This document shows, piece after piece, positions 16,527 to 25,150 of a stretch of DNA of 64,000 nucleotides; positions within the stretch are counted from its first letter, which is position 1; each line of letters opens with the position of its first letter. The notes beneath the pieces were generated by a model, which saw only the letters and a program-made list of their open reading frames with translations, searched no databases and was not told the DNA's origin. The DNA comes from an uncultured Treponema sp. (GTDB lineage: Bacteria; Spirochaetota; Spirochaetia; Treponematales; Treponemataceae). Position numbers and translations under genes: made by a program. The stretch lies in assembly GCA_947166355.1 (NCBI GenBank), contig CAMVDX010000004.1, positions 1 through 64,000 on the forward strand, written 5' to 3'.

Positions 16527-17945
16527 TTATTCTTCCACCTTCTTAATTGTTTCCATAACTTTGTTTTCATTAAAGAAATACATAATGACACCACCAATTA
16601 TACAACATATAGAAGCAACTAAAGCTACAATTCGGTAACCGAATGAAGACCCCGCAGCAGTTTCTTTTGATACTGCTGCTGCCTGTAAGAACTCTGATTC
16701 AGAAATTCCGATTGTAGCAAGCGATGTAAACATAAGCATTGCCAGAGACTGACCGAGCTTCATTGCAAAGGTGCGCGCTGCATAGAACATTCCGCTTCGA
16801 GATTCTCCAGTGATAACTTCATCTTCCAGTGCAATGTCTGCAACAATTGTCTGAGGAATAATTCCGAAAATAGCCTGTGGAAATGAACCAAGAACAACAA
16901 TAATGACAGCCTGAACTGCAACAGGTATAAAGCTGAGCTTTTCTCCAGAAAGGGCTGTAAAGCCGAAAGTCAATACAAAGCCACAGAAAGCTGCAATCAA
17001 AAGTTTTTTCTTTCCCCATTTTGCTGTCATTTTTGTTACAAATGGATAATAAACAAGGGAAAGAAGGGTAAGACCAACAAACATAACTGTGGTCATGCTT
17101 TCAGGTAAATGAAGAAGACTTGTTACAAAAAATGGAAGTCCAGTCTGAAACATTGCAAGCCCAAAGAAATAAATTATATCCTGGCCAACAAAAATCCTGA
17201 AATCTTTATTTTTGAAGGTTTTTCCCAGAGATGAAAACATGTTTGAGCTTGATGGCTGAAGGTCACAATAATCTTTTTCATTAATGCCAAAAGCAGGAAC
17301 TAGCATAAAAATAGTTGCAAGAACAGAAAGAATTGCAAAAGTAACGCGCATTGCAGGAATTCTTTCCATTCCGCTTTTTATGAAGATATCCCAGATTACA
17401 GGAGCAGTATATCCAATGCCAGTACCTACAATGAAGGTAAGGGAAATGCACATGGAAAGCTTAAGTTTTTCTTCCTGATTATTTGGAAGCTCAGCAAGCA
17501 GAGAAGTGTATGGTGTACAGTAACATGTGATGAGGAAATAATATGCCATTACTGTAACAAAAAGCCATACGGTATTAATACTACTTACACCATTAACAGG
17601 AGCGCAGAAAACAAGAACAAAGACAAGGCCAAGTGGAAGTGCAGACCATCTCATAAATGGAATGCGACGGCCAAGCTTATGTTTAAGATTATCTGACCAG
17701 TTTCCGACAAGCGGATCTGTTACAGCATCGAATACTCTTCCAAGAGCTGTTACAAGGCCAATTAATGTAAGCAGCCCAAGTACAACACGTCCCTGTGGAA
17801 TCAGAGAAATCATACCTTCATTAATTGCTTCCTGATTCGGCTGATAAAAGTATACAAGCCATGAACCTATTAAGCCGCTTATAATTGACCAGCCTAACTG
17901 ACCAATAGCATAACACCACATCTTTCCTTTTGTAAGAGATTTCAT
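16527..17945 (-). CDS. GPH-family sugar:cation symporter (MelB-like)
   Basis: This 472-residue protein has about 12 membrane helices. The GRVFDAVTDPLVGNWSDN segment, with conserved Asp residues in helix 2 and the loop after it, and HKLGRRIPFM are signatures of the glycoside-pentoside-hexuronide family that includes the melibiose carrier MelB. It ends an operon with a GH36 alpha-galactosidase, a glycosyltransferase-like protein and a TetR regulator, which supports import of alpha-galactosides. It overlaps the tetR stop by 4 nt. Confidence 0.9.
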   Translation of the reverse strand: MKSLTKGKMWCYAIGQLGWSIISGLIGSWLVYFYQPNQEAINEGMISLIPQGRVVLGLLTLIGLVTALGRVFDAVTDPLVGNWSDNLKHKLGRRIPFMRWSALPLGLVFVLVFCAPVNGVSSINTVWLFVTVMAYYFLITCYCTPYTSLLAELPNNQEEKLKLSMCISLTFIVGTGIGYTAPVIWDIFIKSGMERIPAMRVTFAILSVLATIFMLVPAFGINEKDYCDLQPSSSNMFSSLGKTFKNKDFRIFVGQDIIYFFGLAMFQTGLPFFVTSLLHLPESMTTVMFVGLTLLSLVYYPFVTKMTAKWGKKKLLIAAFCGFVLTFGFTALSGEKLSFIPVAVQAVIIVVLGSFPQAIFGIIPQTIVADIALEDEVITGESRSGMFYAARTFAMKLGQSLAMLMFTSLATIGISESEFLQAAAVSKETAAGSSFGYRIVALVASICCIIGGVIMYFFNENKVMETIKKVEE

Positions 17946-18604
17946 TTTAATCCTCCTGTTAAAAGTTTTCCCAAAAGCTTGAGTTGTTGAATTTCATCCT
18001 GTTCTTCATCCATCTTAAGCATTTTACTGCTTAGACTTAATTTTTGTACTGATGAAAAATATGTATGCATCAATGAGTAGTAAAGAGATTTTTCAAGTCC
18101 TTTATATTTTGGTGAAATTGAACCATCAGTAATTCCTTTTTGTATTGCTTCAGAAATTATTTTTTGAACAGATTCAATTACTTTCTGATAAGGAAGCAGT
18201 CTTTCTGCTTCAATTTTCTGACAAATAATATATGCATCAAAAAAATAAATATATCTGAAAAAATCAGATTCATTCTGATAAAGCTTGCAGAATAAATCAA
18301 AGATTTCTTCAAGCTGTTCAATTCCAGATTTATTATAATATCCTGAATCATCAAGAATCGGCAGAATAAGATTTTTCTGTTTTTCCCAGGCCCATATTGC
18401 AGTACGAATTGCAATTTCATCTTTTGTTTCAAAATATCGGTAAAGAGAAGCAACTCCAATTTCGGCTTCTTTTGCAATATCTGTCATAGCAATAGCATCA
18501 ATACCGTTATGAGAAAAAAGTGAAAAGGAGGCTAAAAGAATTCTTTCGATTCTTGCATTTTTCTGACCGTCACGTTCTTCTGCAAGTTTTTCCTGTGCTG
18601 TCAT
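17942..18604 (-). CDS. TetR-family transcriptional regulator
   Basis: The 220-residue protein has an N-terminal helix-turn-helix (RILLASFSLFSHNGIDAIAM, then TDIAKEAEIGVASLYRYFETKDEI) and a divergent ligand-binding C-terminal half. It lies inside the operon, overlapping the neighbours at both ends. A perfect palindrome over the promoter at 21801-21815 is the natural candidate operator, implying repression of its own operon until a sugar signal arrives. Confidence 0.92.
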   Translation of the reverse strand: MTAQEKLAEERDGQKNARIERILLASFSLFSHNGIDAIAMTDIAKEAEIGVASLYRYFETKDEIAIRTAIWAWEKQKNLILPILDDSGYYNKSGIEQLEEIFDLFCKLYQNESDFFRYIYFFDAYIICQKIEAERLLPYQKVIESVQKIISEAIQKGITDGSISPKYKGLEKSLYYSLMHTYFSSVQKLSLSSKMLKMDEEQDEIQQLKLLGKLLTGGLK

Positions 18605-20109
18605 TATAATATTCTCCCATCGTTTTTACCCGCCGCTATTTTTACAGCTTTATAAGCTCCATCATATGTTCCAATTTTTTTCTGTGAAATTATATTATTG
18701 CACATTCCTTCTATAAGTTCGGGTTGCTCCATAATCATTTTAATCATTGCACTGGCATATTCTGGCGTTTCACATTCCTGCGTTCCGTCTCCAAGTTCTG
18801 CTGAATGAATGGCACCCCACATTTCATGCCCACCAATTCTTCTGATAAAAAGTTTTGGAACGGGGTAGAAAGCAAGCTCGCTGGGTTTTGTAATAAGAAC
18901 ATCACAGGCGCGCATAAGAAGATTTGTAATATATACAGCGCCAAAAATATCTTTATTACAGAATGCATGAATTCCGCTGCCACTGTATGTTTCAAGTCCT
19001 TCAATAGCACTGTTTGCGAATTCAAGTTCTTTATTCCAGTCGTTAAAATGAGTTACAACAGACAGTGAGTCATCTGTTAATTCTGGAATCATTTTCTGAA
19101 GCATTGTCCAGACATTTTCATAGTCACCACAGTTTATATAAATGCAGGCTTTGTTTGTTCTAACGAACGGTAGTAAGGTTTTAATTATTGCCGCAAAGAA
19201 TTCTCCCTGAGCTCCTGCACCTCCTATGGTAAAAAGAAAGCGGAGTGGTTTTCCGTCTTTAATTCTTGATATTCTGTTTGTACAATCAGCTTCTATGTTT
19301 TCTACAATCTCATGGTCTATATAATGACCAGTCCATACAATGTCGTTTCTTCCCATTGGATTTAAGATTTTTTCACTGTCAAAACCATTCAACATTCTGT
19401 AGCCCCAGTAAGAGTTATAGGTTTGAATTGTATGAATTGCACCTTCACTTAAGTGTAATGCCATAGGCCAGTTATCTGGAATTGCATTTACAACATTTTT
19501 CATTCCAGCATGAATTGCAGCCTGACTCGGCCATACATGAGTTGCAATAAAAGGTATTTCTTTTGGAATCTCACGAAAGAGAGGAGTCATGAGTTCTGCT
19601 GTTATCTGATCACCGGCATTATATGAGAGTTTTTTGAAGCCCTCATAATTCATAGGCTCCCAGAAAAGTTTATTAAAGAGCTTAGACTTTTGTGAAAGTC
19701 TTGAACCGGTAGAATATAAATTATTCTGATAAGAAATAATTTTTGTACAGGTTGTTTCAGGAAATGAATTTAAATCAAACCAGAGTGGGGTATAACCCAG
19801 TGATTTTGCAGCGCTCGCCATTGCCATTGAGATTCTGTAATGACCGAAGCCCATTCTGATATTTCCAATAATCAAAGGCTTTTTGGGCAGATTATTTAAA
19901 AAGTTGTCTGATTCTTTATCATCATTTTTACAATCCGGATTTGTTGTAATAATCTTGCAGTTGAAAGGTGGTGTTAAAACTGGATTTTCTTTTAGTTCAA
20001 GATGATATTCTTTATTTCTGTCATCACCAAATTTTCGAATGAATTTTTTCTGAGTTCTCAAAGCCTTATTGTAAATTCTCTCATTAATTTTGTTCCCAAA
20101 TATTTCCAT
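18604..20109 (-). CDS. GT-B glycosyltransferase-like protein of unknown function
   Basis: This 501-residue soluble protein has the motif IGNIRMGFGHYRISMAMASA near residue 80, typical of the N-terminal fold of GT-B enzymes such as MGDG-synthase-like and MurG-like proteins. A C-terminal LITKPSELAFYPVPKLFIRR segment could be the nucleotide-sugar half. FLFTIGGAGAQGEFF resembles the hinge that starts the second domain. It sits between alpha-galactosidase and TetR genes with 2 nt and a 1-nt overlap to its neighbours. I cannot name its substrate. A glycosidic transferase or phosphorylase role is an inference from fold and context. Confidence 0.6.
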   Translation of the reverse strand: MEIFGNKINERIYNKALRTQKKFIRKFGDDRNKEYHLELKENPVLTPPFNCKIITTNPDCKNDDKESDNFLNNLPKKPLIIGNIRMGFGHYRISMAMASAAKSLGYTPLWFDLNSFPETTCTKIISYQNNLYSTGSRLSQKSKLFNKLFWEPMNYEGFKKLSYNAGDQITAELMTPLFREIPKEIPFIATHVWPSQAAIHAGMKNVVNAIPDNWPMALHLSEGAIHTIQTYNSYWGYRMLNGFDSEKILNPMGRNDIVWTGHYIDHEIVENIEADCTNRISRIKDGKPLRFLFTIGGAGAQGEFFAAIIKTLLPFVRTNKACIYINCGDYENVWTMLQKMIPELTDDSLSVVTHFNDWNKELEFANSAIEGLETYSGSGIHAFCNKDIFGAVYITNLLMRACDVLITKPSELAFYPVPKLFIRRIGGHEMWGAIHSAELGDGTQECETPEYASAMIKMIMEQPELIEGMCNNIISQKKIGTYDGAYKAVKIAAGKNDGRIL

Positions 20110-20111
20110 GT

Positions 20112-21758
20112 TTAAACCTCTTCAATTGAAATTGCAGATTTTTTTCCTAAATAAATATTCCCTTTATATTTTCCAGACTTAGAATAAATTTCATAATAAT
20201 CTTCAGAAAACTGGGTAATACCAAATTCTTCATCTTTATATTTTTCAATAAAATTCAGAATCTGCTTTGTAATTTTCTTTTCAGCTGGCCCTTCATTTCC
20301 CGGATCATCTGAATACATTAATTGACATCCAAAAAGTGTATTAATTCCTGCTATAAGATATTTTTGATTTTCATTCAGAGTACAGTTTTGAGTTCGAATA
20401 AAAACAACATCAGGATCACACATAAAAACTATCCTGTTCCACATAGCGTGTCCAAGAGTATCTTTTACATTTAAATATGCCTCATTACGGCCATTCCAGT
20501 TTAATAAACGGAGCAATGGATTCGTCCATTTTTCAAAAGTATCGCAGCCGATTCTTGAAAGAGGAAGATTTGAAAACGAAAGCTCAAAAGGAGCTCCACA
20601 GCCAAGGTAAGCCACTGGTCTGCCAGATGTCGTTTGTGTTCTAGAAGTCAGAATTTTAATTGCTCTGGAATAAATTTTATATGAAGCAGTTTTTTGTGCA
20701 TAATCTCCGTAAAGCATTCCTGCATAAAGAAAATCAAGTTTTATATATCTAAAGCCCCAGTTGTTTATTATAGTATTCATCAGATTATCAAGATGCGAAA
20801 TTACTTCATCAAGACTCAAATCAAGGCAGTAAAAAGTTCCATTTTTTCCCCATAAAGGATTGTAACCCGCTGGAACTAATTTTCCATTTTTATCACGCAA
20901 TAGCCAGTCAGGATGCAGTTTAGCAGTTTCGCTTCTGGAGTCAATTATAAAAGGCGCAAGCCAAAGGCCAGGAATAAAGTTCTTTTCTTCGATTTTTGAA
21001 GTTATTTCTTTAAAGCCGTCAGGAAATCTGTCTTCTCTAATCTGCCAGTCACCGAGGGCTTTTTCCCATCCATCGTCAATCTGAAAAATTCGGGAACTGA
21101 AATTTCCATCGGTAATAAGGTTTTGAGTTTCACAAAGTGATTTTAAATCCTCATTGATTAAAGACTGATTTATATTTGAATAATGATTATACCAGCTTTC
21201 CCAGCCTGCAGGATTATTTCCTAGAAATGAAACTGATTTAAAATGCTGATTTCCGAAAATTGAAAGTAGTCTGTCTCGGCATTCAAAAAAAGAATTAGCA
21301 GTAAAAATTTCTATACGTGCAGTAATATCTCCTGTTTTCCAGGAATTTCCTTTGTCACAAATTTCAATGCTGATTGTATTTTCTTTTCTGTCAAAGATAA
21401 ATTGGACTGGTGGAAGATTTCCGTTAATATTTCCAACTGAGGCAAATACAAGATAAAAGTTATCCCAGCGCAAATATGAAATAAATTGCCCCAATACAAT
21501 ATTTGAAGAAGGTTTATATTTTGATTGCGGAAAAACAAGATAGGAATTCCATTGTTTAATTCCATGGCAGGTAAGGGAGGGCTGCTTTTTTCCGGGAAAT
21601 ATTTCAGTACATGGATTCCAGCTCTGCCAGCCACCGGGATTAATGCAGGCATTATCTATACGAAGATTTTTAAAATCTGAAAAATTACTGAAATTAATTA
21701 TATCGATAATTGAATTTTCAGAAGCGAAATAATCCTGATGAACTGTATAAGTCTTCAT
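20112..21758 (-). CDS. Alpha-galactosidase, GH36-like
   Basis: The protein is 548 residues from the ATG at 21758. The nucleophile Asp is seen in YIKLDFLYAG, and the acid/base Asp in SRIGCDTFEKW. GWESWYNHY, IFQIDDGWEKALGDW and GLWLAPFI are GH36 landmarks. A longer reading frame to 21884 would run across the promoter and operator and encodes an implausible hydrophobic leader, so I reject that start. GGGGAA precedes 21758. It likely splits melibiose or raffinose-type sugars imported by the operon's symporter. Confidence 0.9.
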   Translation of the reverse strand: MKTYTVHQDYFASENSIIDIINFSNFSDFKNLRIDNACINPGGWQSWNPCTEIFPGKKQPSLTCHGIKQWNSYLVFPQSKYKPSSNIVLGQFISYLRWDNFYLVFASVGNINGNLPPVQFIFDRKENTISIEICDKGNSWKTGDITARIEIFTANSFFECRDRLLSIFGNQHFKSVSFLGNNPAGWESWYNHYSNINQSLINEDLKSLCETQNLITDGNFSSRIFQIDDGWEKALGDWQIREDRFPDGFKEITSKIEEKNFIPGLWLAPFIIDSRSETAKLHPDWLLRDKNGKLVPAGYNPLWGKNGTFYCLDLSLDEVISHLDNLMNTIINNWGFRYIKLDFLYAGMLYGDYAQKTASYKIYSRAIKILTSRTQTTSGRPVAYLGCGAPFELSFSNLPLSRIGCDTFEKWTNPLLRLLNWNGRNEAYLNVKDTLGHAMWNRIVFMCDPDVVFIRTQNCTLNENQKYLIAGINTLFGCQLMYSDDPGNEGPAEKKITKQILNFIEKYKDEEFGITQFSEDYYEIYSKSGKYKGNIYLGKKSAISIEEV

Positions 21759-21800
21759 AATGATTCCCCGGAAAAATTTATATATTAATACTCTTAATAT

Positions 21801-21815
21801 GATAGTAACACTATC
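21801..21815. promoter_or_regulatory. Palindromic operator, likely TetR site
   Basis: GATAGTAACACTATC is a perfect 6-3-6 palindrome, extended to 17 bp by the flanking T and A. It lies just downstream of the -10 of the promoter that drives the alpha-galactoside operon, the classical place for a repressor site. Confidence 0.75.
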
Positions 21816-21823
21816 ACTACAAA

Positions 21824-21860
21824 GTATAATAACATACAAAATGAATTTGTCAAATGATTT
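21824..21860 (-). promoter_or_regulatory. Promoter of the alpha-galactoside operon
   Basis: On the minus strand a perfect TTGACA (complement of TGTCAA at about 21849-21854) is followed after 16 nt by TATTAT, or after 19 nt by TATACT. The palindromic operator follows at once. The 5' leader to the ATG at 21758 is about 50 nt. Confidence 0.65.
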
Positions 21861-21904
21861 TTTGTGAGAATTTTTGATAATCAATAAATAGGAAAGTAAT
21901 TCAA

Positions 21905-22924
21905 TTAGTTAGTTTTTCCTAACTGACCGCAGGCTCCCCCGATTTTTCTTCCTCGTCTTGTGCGAAGCGTAACATTCAGTCCGGCATGTTCCAGACGTTC
22001 AACAAATCTGTTTATTTCATTTTTTGATGGCTCTTCAAACGGCAGACTTGCTACAGGATTCCAGGGAATAAGGTTGATATTTACATCAAGACCTTTTGCA
22101 AAGTTTATCATATTTTGTGCGCTTTGTTCGTCAGTGTTTTTTTCATGAAGTAGGGCAGCTTCTAAAGTTACTCTTTTACCGGATTTTTCAGCATAATATG
22201 CAATAGCTTTGCGAAGAGAACTCAGAGAATTTTCATCACCCCGGGCAACTGGCATGAGCTCTTTTCTTAAGTCTTCATTTGCTGTTGTAAGTGAAACTGC
22301 AAGTCTTATAGCCGGCCCGTTATCAGCTAAATCATATATTCCTTTAACAATTCCACAGGTAGAAAGGGTAATGCGTTTTGAAGAAAGAGCCCGGCCGTCT
22401 TTATGACATAAGATTTCAATTGCACGGCGTATAGCTCCGAGGTTTTGCATAGGTTCACCCATTCCCATAAAAACAATATTGTCAAGTTTTCCTGCAATGC
22501 TTTCAAGATATAAAAACTCTTCAACAATTTCACCAGCGTCAAGATTTCGAGAAAGACCTAAAGTTCCTGTCTGACAGAAAGCACATTTCATAGCACAACC
22601 AGCCTGGCATGAAACACAGGCAGTTTTTCTTCCTTCGCGGTCGGTAAGTAAAACTGTTTCTACAGCATTTCCATCATGAAGAGTTATTTGAAGTTTAATT
22701 GTTCCGTCAGGATCTTTTAAAACATTACTTATGGTAGAAGAGCGGAGAAGTGCTTTTTCTTTAAGAGTTGAACGAAGGTCAGCACTGAGGTTTGTCATTG
22801 CGGCAAAATCTGTAACGCCGTTTCCAATCCATTTAAAAATCTGAACTCCCCGGAACTTTTGTTGCAGCTCAAGCTGCTCACAAATTTCAGCGGGGAGTAG
22901 ACCTGTTAAAACAATCTGATTCAT
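21905..22924 (-). CDS. rlmN: 23S rRNA/tRNA adenine-C2 methyltransferase RlmN
   Basis: This 339-residue radical-SAM enzyme methylates A2503 of 23S rRNA and A37 of some tRNAs. The CxxxCxxC cluster motif is CAMKCAFC near residue 110, the catalytic C-terminal Cys lies in GGACGQL, and GMGEPMQNL and LRTRRGRKIGGACG are family landmarks. It is 12 nt downstream of the TPR gene and likely cotranscribed. Confidence 0.96.
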   Translation of the reverse strand: MNQIVLTGLLPAEICEQLELQQKFRGVQIFKWIGNGVTDFAAMTNLSADLRSTLKEKALLRSSTISNVLKDPDGTIKLQITLHDGNAVETVLLTDREGRKTACVSCQAGCAMKCAFCQTGTLGLSRNLDAGEIVEEFLYLESIAGKLDNIVFMGMGEPMQNLGAIRRAIEILCHKDGRALSSKRITLSTCGIVKGIYDLADNGPAIRLAVSLTTANEDLRKELMPVARGDENSLSSLRKAIAYYAEKSGKRVTLEAALLHEKNTDEQSAQNMINFAKGLDVNINLIPWNPVASLPFEEPSKNEINRFVERLEHAGLNVTLRTRRGRKIGGACGQLGKTN

Positions 22925-22936
22925 AAAAAAATGTTA

Positions 22937-24112
22937 TTAATTTCTCTGAAGTTTTTCAAGAGTATTGCGTACAGCAGTATTTCTGTTGTCCATCTTCATA
23001 AAATCACTGAGAACTTTTATGGCTTCCTGTTTGCGGTTCATTGAAACATAACATTCTGCAAGATCAACATAAAGACGACCATTGCGAGGATCATTCTTTA
23101 TAAGATTTTCAAAACGCTTTGCAGCCTCTTCGTTATTTCCTTCACCCTTACAGATTAAAGCAAGTCCGATTGCGGCATAAATATCAAAGTCAATTTCAAG
23201 AGCTTTGTTATAATAAGCTTTTGCTTCATCGTAATTTCCGGTTGTGCGGTAAGCATCGCCGGCACGTGTAAGAATTACCTTGTTCTTAGGATCTATCTCA
23301 AGAATCTTATTCCAGTAGAAGATTGATTTGAACTGCTGGTTCATTCCACGATAACAGTCTGCAAGACCAAAGAGGGCATAGAAGTTTGCCGGTTCACGTT
23401 CAAGCGCCATCTCAAAATATTTAGTTCCTTCTTCAAAAGTCTTAAGCTTTCTATGACAGTTACCGATTGCAGTGAGAACTCGGATATCTACAGTATCTTT
23501 ATCATTCAATTCATAAATGCGAGTCCAGTAATAAAGAGCTTCTTTATATTCCTTGAAATCATAATTCAGATGTCCAAGACCTATAAGTGCATAAGCATTA
23601 TCCTTTTCCATATCAAGAACTTTAAGATAAAGGTCTTTTGATTTTCTAAAATCATGAATCTTGCGGTAAGCATCTGCAACACGAGTTATTACTGTAATAT
23701 TCTTGTCATCATGAACAAGGTACTGCTGCCAGATTTCAATTGCCTTTACAAATTGATTTTGAGCTTTATAGCAGTCTGCAAGACCAAAGAGAGCATAGTT
23801 ATTAGCAGGATAATATTCCAGACACTTTTTATAGTAAGTGATTGCATCATTTATATGATTAAGTTTTCTTTCTGTATCACCCAAACCGACAAGTGCATAA
23901 TTGTTGTTTTCTTCAATTTCGAGAATTTCTGAAAAGGCTTTTTTTGCTCCCTGAATATCATTGTCTTTAAGAAGCTGATAGCCCTTTTTTGAAAGATCTG
24001 AAATTCTTGTTACAACTTCATCATTTTTACTCTCTACATTTGTCCCCGATTCAAATGATTCTGGAATAAGCATATCATTTGATTGCGTGGTTTTTTCCAT
24101 TTTGTTCTCCAA
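22937..24112 (-). CDS. Tetratricopeptide-repeat protein
   Basis: This 391-residue protein has about nine TPR units, recognised by repeated NNYALVGLGD, NNYALFGLADCYKAQN, NAYALIGLGHLNYDF and NFYALFGLADCYRGMN helices. No signal peptide is seen, so it is probably cytoplasmic and scaffolds other proteins. GGAG precedes the ATG. It sits between a 118-residue gene with a similar helical repeat feel and rlmN. Confidence 0.9.
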   Translation of the reverse strand: MENKMEKTTQSNDMLIPESFESGTNVESKNDEVVTRISDLSKKGYQLLKDNDIQGAKKAFSEILEIEENNNYALVGLGDTERKLNHINDAITYYKKCLEYYPANNYALFGLADCYKAQNQFVKAIEIWQQYLVHDDKNITVITRVADAYRKIHDFRKSKDLYLKVLDMEKDNAYALIGLGHLNYDFKEYKEALYYWTRIYELNDKDTVDIRVLTAIGNCHRKLKTFEEGTKYFEMALEREPANFYALFGLADCYRGMNQQFKSIFYWNKILEIDPKNKVILTRAGDAYRTTGNYDEAKAYYNKALEIDFDIYAAIGLALICKGEGNNEEAAKRFENLIKNDPRNGRLYVDLAECYVSMNRKQEAIKVLSDFMKMDNRNTAVRNTLEKLQRN

Positions 24113-24124
24113 TAATTTTTTATA

Positions 24125-24481
24125 CTAATCTTTTAGTAATGTTGAAATAACCTTTGCCAGACTTTCATAAATCGGCTCGGCATCTCGCTTATTATGTGCA
24201 AGATAGTATGCTTTTAAGGCTTTTAGGCCTTCGTTTTTGTTCATATAATAGTCACCCACACGGGTAAGTCCGTCAGAATAACCTGTTGTAATATAGATTC
24301 TTCTGGCATCCTCTATGTTACCATTATTGAACATTATGTTAGCTTTTCTGTTTAGAATAACCTTCTGCTCGGAATTAAGACCATTAACAGGACTGTCTGT
24401 AACTTTTATAAAACCGTCCGGTATTTTTTGTTCTTGAACTGCGTCAGTAAATTTTTTTTCTAAACTTTTTCTATCATTCAT
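24125..24481 (-). CDS. Small helical hypothetical protein
   Basis: The 118 residues include ANIMFNNGNIEDARRIYITT and GDYYMNKNEGLKALKAYYLA, which look like one or two TPR-like helix pairs. It has no signal peptide and 12 nt to the TPR gene. It is the first gene of the 24481 to 21905 operon. I do not recognise a named family. Confidence 0.65.
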   Translation of the reverse strand: MNDRKSLEKKFTDAVQEQKIPDGFIKVTDSPVNGLNSEQKVILNRKANIMFNNGNIEDARRIYITTGYSDGLTRVGDYYMNKNEGLKALKAYYLAHNKRDAEPIYESLAKVISTLLKD

Positions 24482-24502
24482 AATTTCAAAAATTTATAGT
24501 AA

Positions 24503-24530
24503 ATTATAGCACATAATTATGATATGTCAA
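24503..24530 (-). promoter_or_regulatory. Promoter for the TPR/rlmN operon
   Basis: On the minus strand a perfect TTGACA (complement of 24525-24530), a 16-nt spacer and a perfect TATAAT (complement of 24503-24508), about 20 nt before the ATG at 24481. Confidence 0.8.
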
Positions 24531-24601
24531 AGTAATTAAATTTTATAAAAAATTATTTAATTTATCAGATAATTAATGTTATATTCGATTTTCTCCTATT
24601 A

Positions 24602-25150
24602 TTACTCTTTCTTATATTTATAAAAGTCCACAATAGAACGTCCGTAAACTCTTTGATCAACTCTTAATAAATTTCCAATTGTATCCGGCATAAAATGTTC
24701 TGCCGGTCGGTGCACTAAAATAGTTCCGTTTTCATTTAGCATTTTATTCTGATCACACTGAAGAACAAGCTGTTCATGAAATTTATAAGGGAAGGGCGGA
24801 TCAAAAAAAATAAAATCAAAAGATCTTTTACAACGTTTAATAAAATATTCTACAGGCATAAAATGGCATTTGATTTTTACACCGCAGTCTTTTTCTGTAA
24901 CAGAAACATTTTCAAGAACAGTTGCAACTTTAATTTTATCTTTTTCACATAATTCAACATCAGTTGAACCTCTTGAAACCGCTTCTATAGCAATTGTTCC
25001 TGAGCCTGAAAACAAGTCAAGCCAGCTTTTTCCGTTTAAGTCTCCAAGAATCTGAAATACAGATTCCCTCATTCTATCCATTGCCGGTCTGATTACACCA
25101 TCCGGACATTTAATTATTCTCCCTTTTAGTTTACCACCGGTAATTCTCAT
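24602..25150 (-). CDS. rsmD: 16S rRNA (guanine966-N2)-methyltransferase RsmD
   Basis: This 182-residue SAM-dependent methyltransferase starts MRITGGKLKGR, as the family does. It has the SAM motif WLDLFSGSGTIAIEAVSRG and the catalytic FFDPPFPYK (N/D-PP-F/Y). It starts where the ankyrin gene ends, one base overlapping, so the two are one operon. Confidence 0.95.
   Translation of the reverse strand: MRITGGKLKGRIIKCPDGVIRPAMDRMRESVFQILGDLNGKSWLDLFSGSGTIAIEAVSRGSTDVELCEKDKIKVATVLENVSVTEKDCGVKIKCHFMPVEYFIKRCKRSFDFIFFDPPFPYKFHEQLVLQCDQNKMLNENGTILVHRPAEHFMPDTIGNLLRVDQRVYGRSIVDFYKYKKE

Noticed and set aside
21759..21884. An N-terminal extension of the alpha-galactosidase
   Set aside because: It would be translated across the promoter and operator; the hydrophobic stretch is accidental and the ATG at 21758 has its own signal.
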